From: an uncultured Lysobacterales bacterium
GTDB taxonomy: Bacteria > Pseudomonadota > Gammaproteobacteria > Xanthomonadales > Xanthomonadaceae
DNA length: 11,642 nucleotides
Assembly: GCA_946886865.1 (NCBI GenBank)
Contig: CAMPJI010000071.1
Span: 1 to 11,642, forward strand
Reading direction: 5' to 3'
Below are positions 11,126-11,642 of the stretch, piece after piece; position 1 is the stretch's first letter, and each line of letters starts with the position of its first letter. Under the pieces are notes generated by a model. That model was given only the letters and a program-made list of their open reading frames with translations, was not told where the DNA came from and searched no databases. Position numbers and translations under genes: made by a program.

Positions 11126-11642
11126 ATGGATGCAGTCCTTCGCACGATCGAGACCGTACTGGCCCCGGTGATCGGCGGCATCAACGCGGTGCTGTGGGAC
11201 TACGTGCTGGTCTACGGCCTGCTCGCGGTCGGCCTGTACTTCACCGTGCGCCTGCGCGGACTGCAGGTCCGGCGGTTCGGGCACATGCTGCACGTGATCG
11301 GGCGCGGCACCGACGGGGATGCCGCCGGCATCTCGCCGTTCCAGGCGCTGTGCACTTCGCTGGCCTCGCGGGTGGGTACGGGCAACCTGGCGGGCGTGGC
11401 GATCGCGCTGAGCCTGGGCGGGCCGGGCGCACTGTTCTGGATGTGGTGCACCGCGGCGCTGGGCATGGCGACCGCTTATGCCGAGAGCGCGCTCGCGCAG
11501 CTGTACAAGGTGCGCGACGAGAAGGGCCAGTACCGGGGCGGGCCGGGCTACTACATGGCGCGCGGGCTCAGGGCGCCGTGGCTGGGTGTGGCGTTCTCGG
11601 TGTGCCTGGTGTTCTCGTACGGGCTGATCTTCAGCAGCGTGC
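11126..11642 (+). CDS. Sodium:alanine/glycine symporter (AGCS family), N-terminal part
   Basis: AGCS transporters carry alanine or glycine across the inner membrane with Na+ or H+. The frame is open from the ATG at 11126 to the right edge, giving 172 residues of a protein that in this family is usually 450-550 long. The start MDAVLRTIETVLAPVIGGINAVLW is typical, with an amphipathic stretch before the first membrane helix (about 26-42). SPFQALCTSLASRVGTGNLAGVAIAL (70-95) is the hallmark, followed by GGPGALFWMWCTAALGMATAYAESALAQLYK and YRGGPGYYMARGL, both highly conserved. The gene diverges from purD across 144 bases. No Shine-Dalgarno sequence is visible before the ATG. The C-terminal part and exact substrate cannot be judged from this fragment. 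Confidence 0.94.
   Translation, partial: MDAVLRTIETVLAPVIGGINAVLWDYVLVYGLLAVGLYFTVRLRGLQVRRFGHMLHVIGRGTDGDAAGISPFQALCTSLASRVGTGNLAGVAIALSLGGPGALFWMWCTAALGMATAYAESALAQLYKVRDEKGQYRGGPGYYMARGLRAPWLGVAFSVCLVFSYGLIFSSV

Noticed and set aside
1..11642. CRISPR array, tRNA, prophage, insertion sequence or defence island
   Set aside because: Apart from the single REP doublet I saw no spaced repeats, no tRNA-like cloverleaf with T-loop consensus, no transposase or integrase, and no defence-type gene. Composition is even across the window.

Overview
This window is GC-rich chromosomal DNA of a gammaproteobacterium, most likely a member of the Xanthomonadaceae/Lysobacteraceae (Lysobacter, Luteimonas or a relative). 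The basis is the gene content, the strong G/C bias at third codon positions, and a REP-type palindrome pair with the GTAGGAGCGGC core that I associate with that family. The species cannot be named from sequence alone. There is no sign of prophage, plasmid or insertion sequence, and no tRNA, rRNA or CRISPR array. Most of the window is ordinary housekeeping and conserved-hypothetical sequence, with a few less common arrangements.

Layout, left to right. (1) Positions 1-1253, plus strand: the 3' end of rppH (mRNA 5'-pyrophosphohydrolase), then the iron-storage pair bfd (bacterioferritin-associated ferredoxin, behind a good Fur box) and bfr (bacterioferritin with a complete ferroxidase centre). 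(2) A convergent DUF4126 membrane protein on the minus strand (1284-1868). (3) Positions 1940-6417, plus strand: a DUF6776-like membrane coiled-coil protein, a bactofilin, a second DUF6776-like paralogue, erpA (Fe-S carrier), nudC (NADH pyrophosphatase / NAD-RNA decapping) and an AmpE-like membrane protein. (4) Positions 6448-7462, minus strand: three overlapping small membrane-protein genes read in the order CD225/dispanin, DUF2752, unknown two-helix protein. (5) A minus-strand LplT-like transporter fused to a PlsC-type acyltransferase (7556-9520). (6) A REP doublet at 9606-9686, then minus-strand purD (9695-10981). (7) The start of a plus-strand sodium:alanine/glycine symporter (AGCS) that runs off the right edge.

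How the genes fit together. Iron is one thread: the Bfd/Bfr pair stores and releases iron, and ErpA delivers Fe-S clusters. The placement of the Fur box suggests that bfd is switched on under iron starvation separately from bfr. RNA 5'-end chemistry is a second thread (RppH, NudC). Cell-envelope work is a third: a bactofilin scaffold between two membrane coiled-coil paralogues, AmpE, the lysophospholipid flippase/acyltransferase fusion and the CD225-DUF2752 cassette.

The observations most worth following are the DUF6776-bactofilin-DUF6776 sandwich, a strong candidate leaderless promoter placing +1 on the start codon of the second paralogue, a recurring -10-like motif (CTAGRMTCG-like) upstream of five or six genes, and the three-gene CD225-DUF2752-orphan membrane cassette held together by stop/start overlaps. 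I did not find an unmistakably new defence or biosynthetic system. The bactofilin sandwich is the best candidate for an undescribed functional module.
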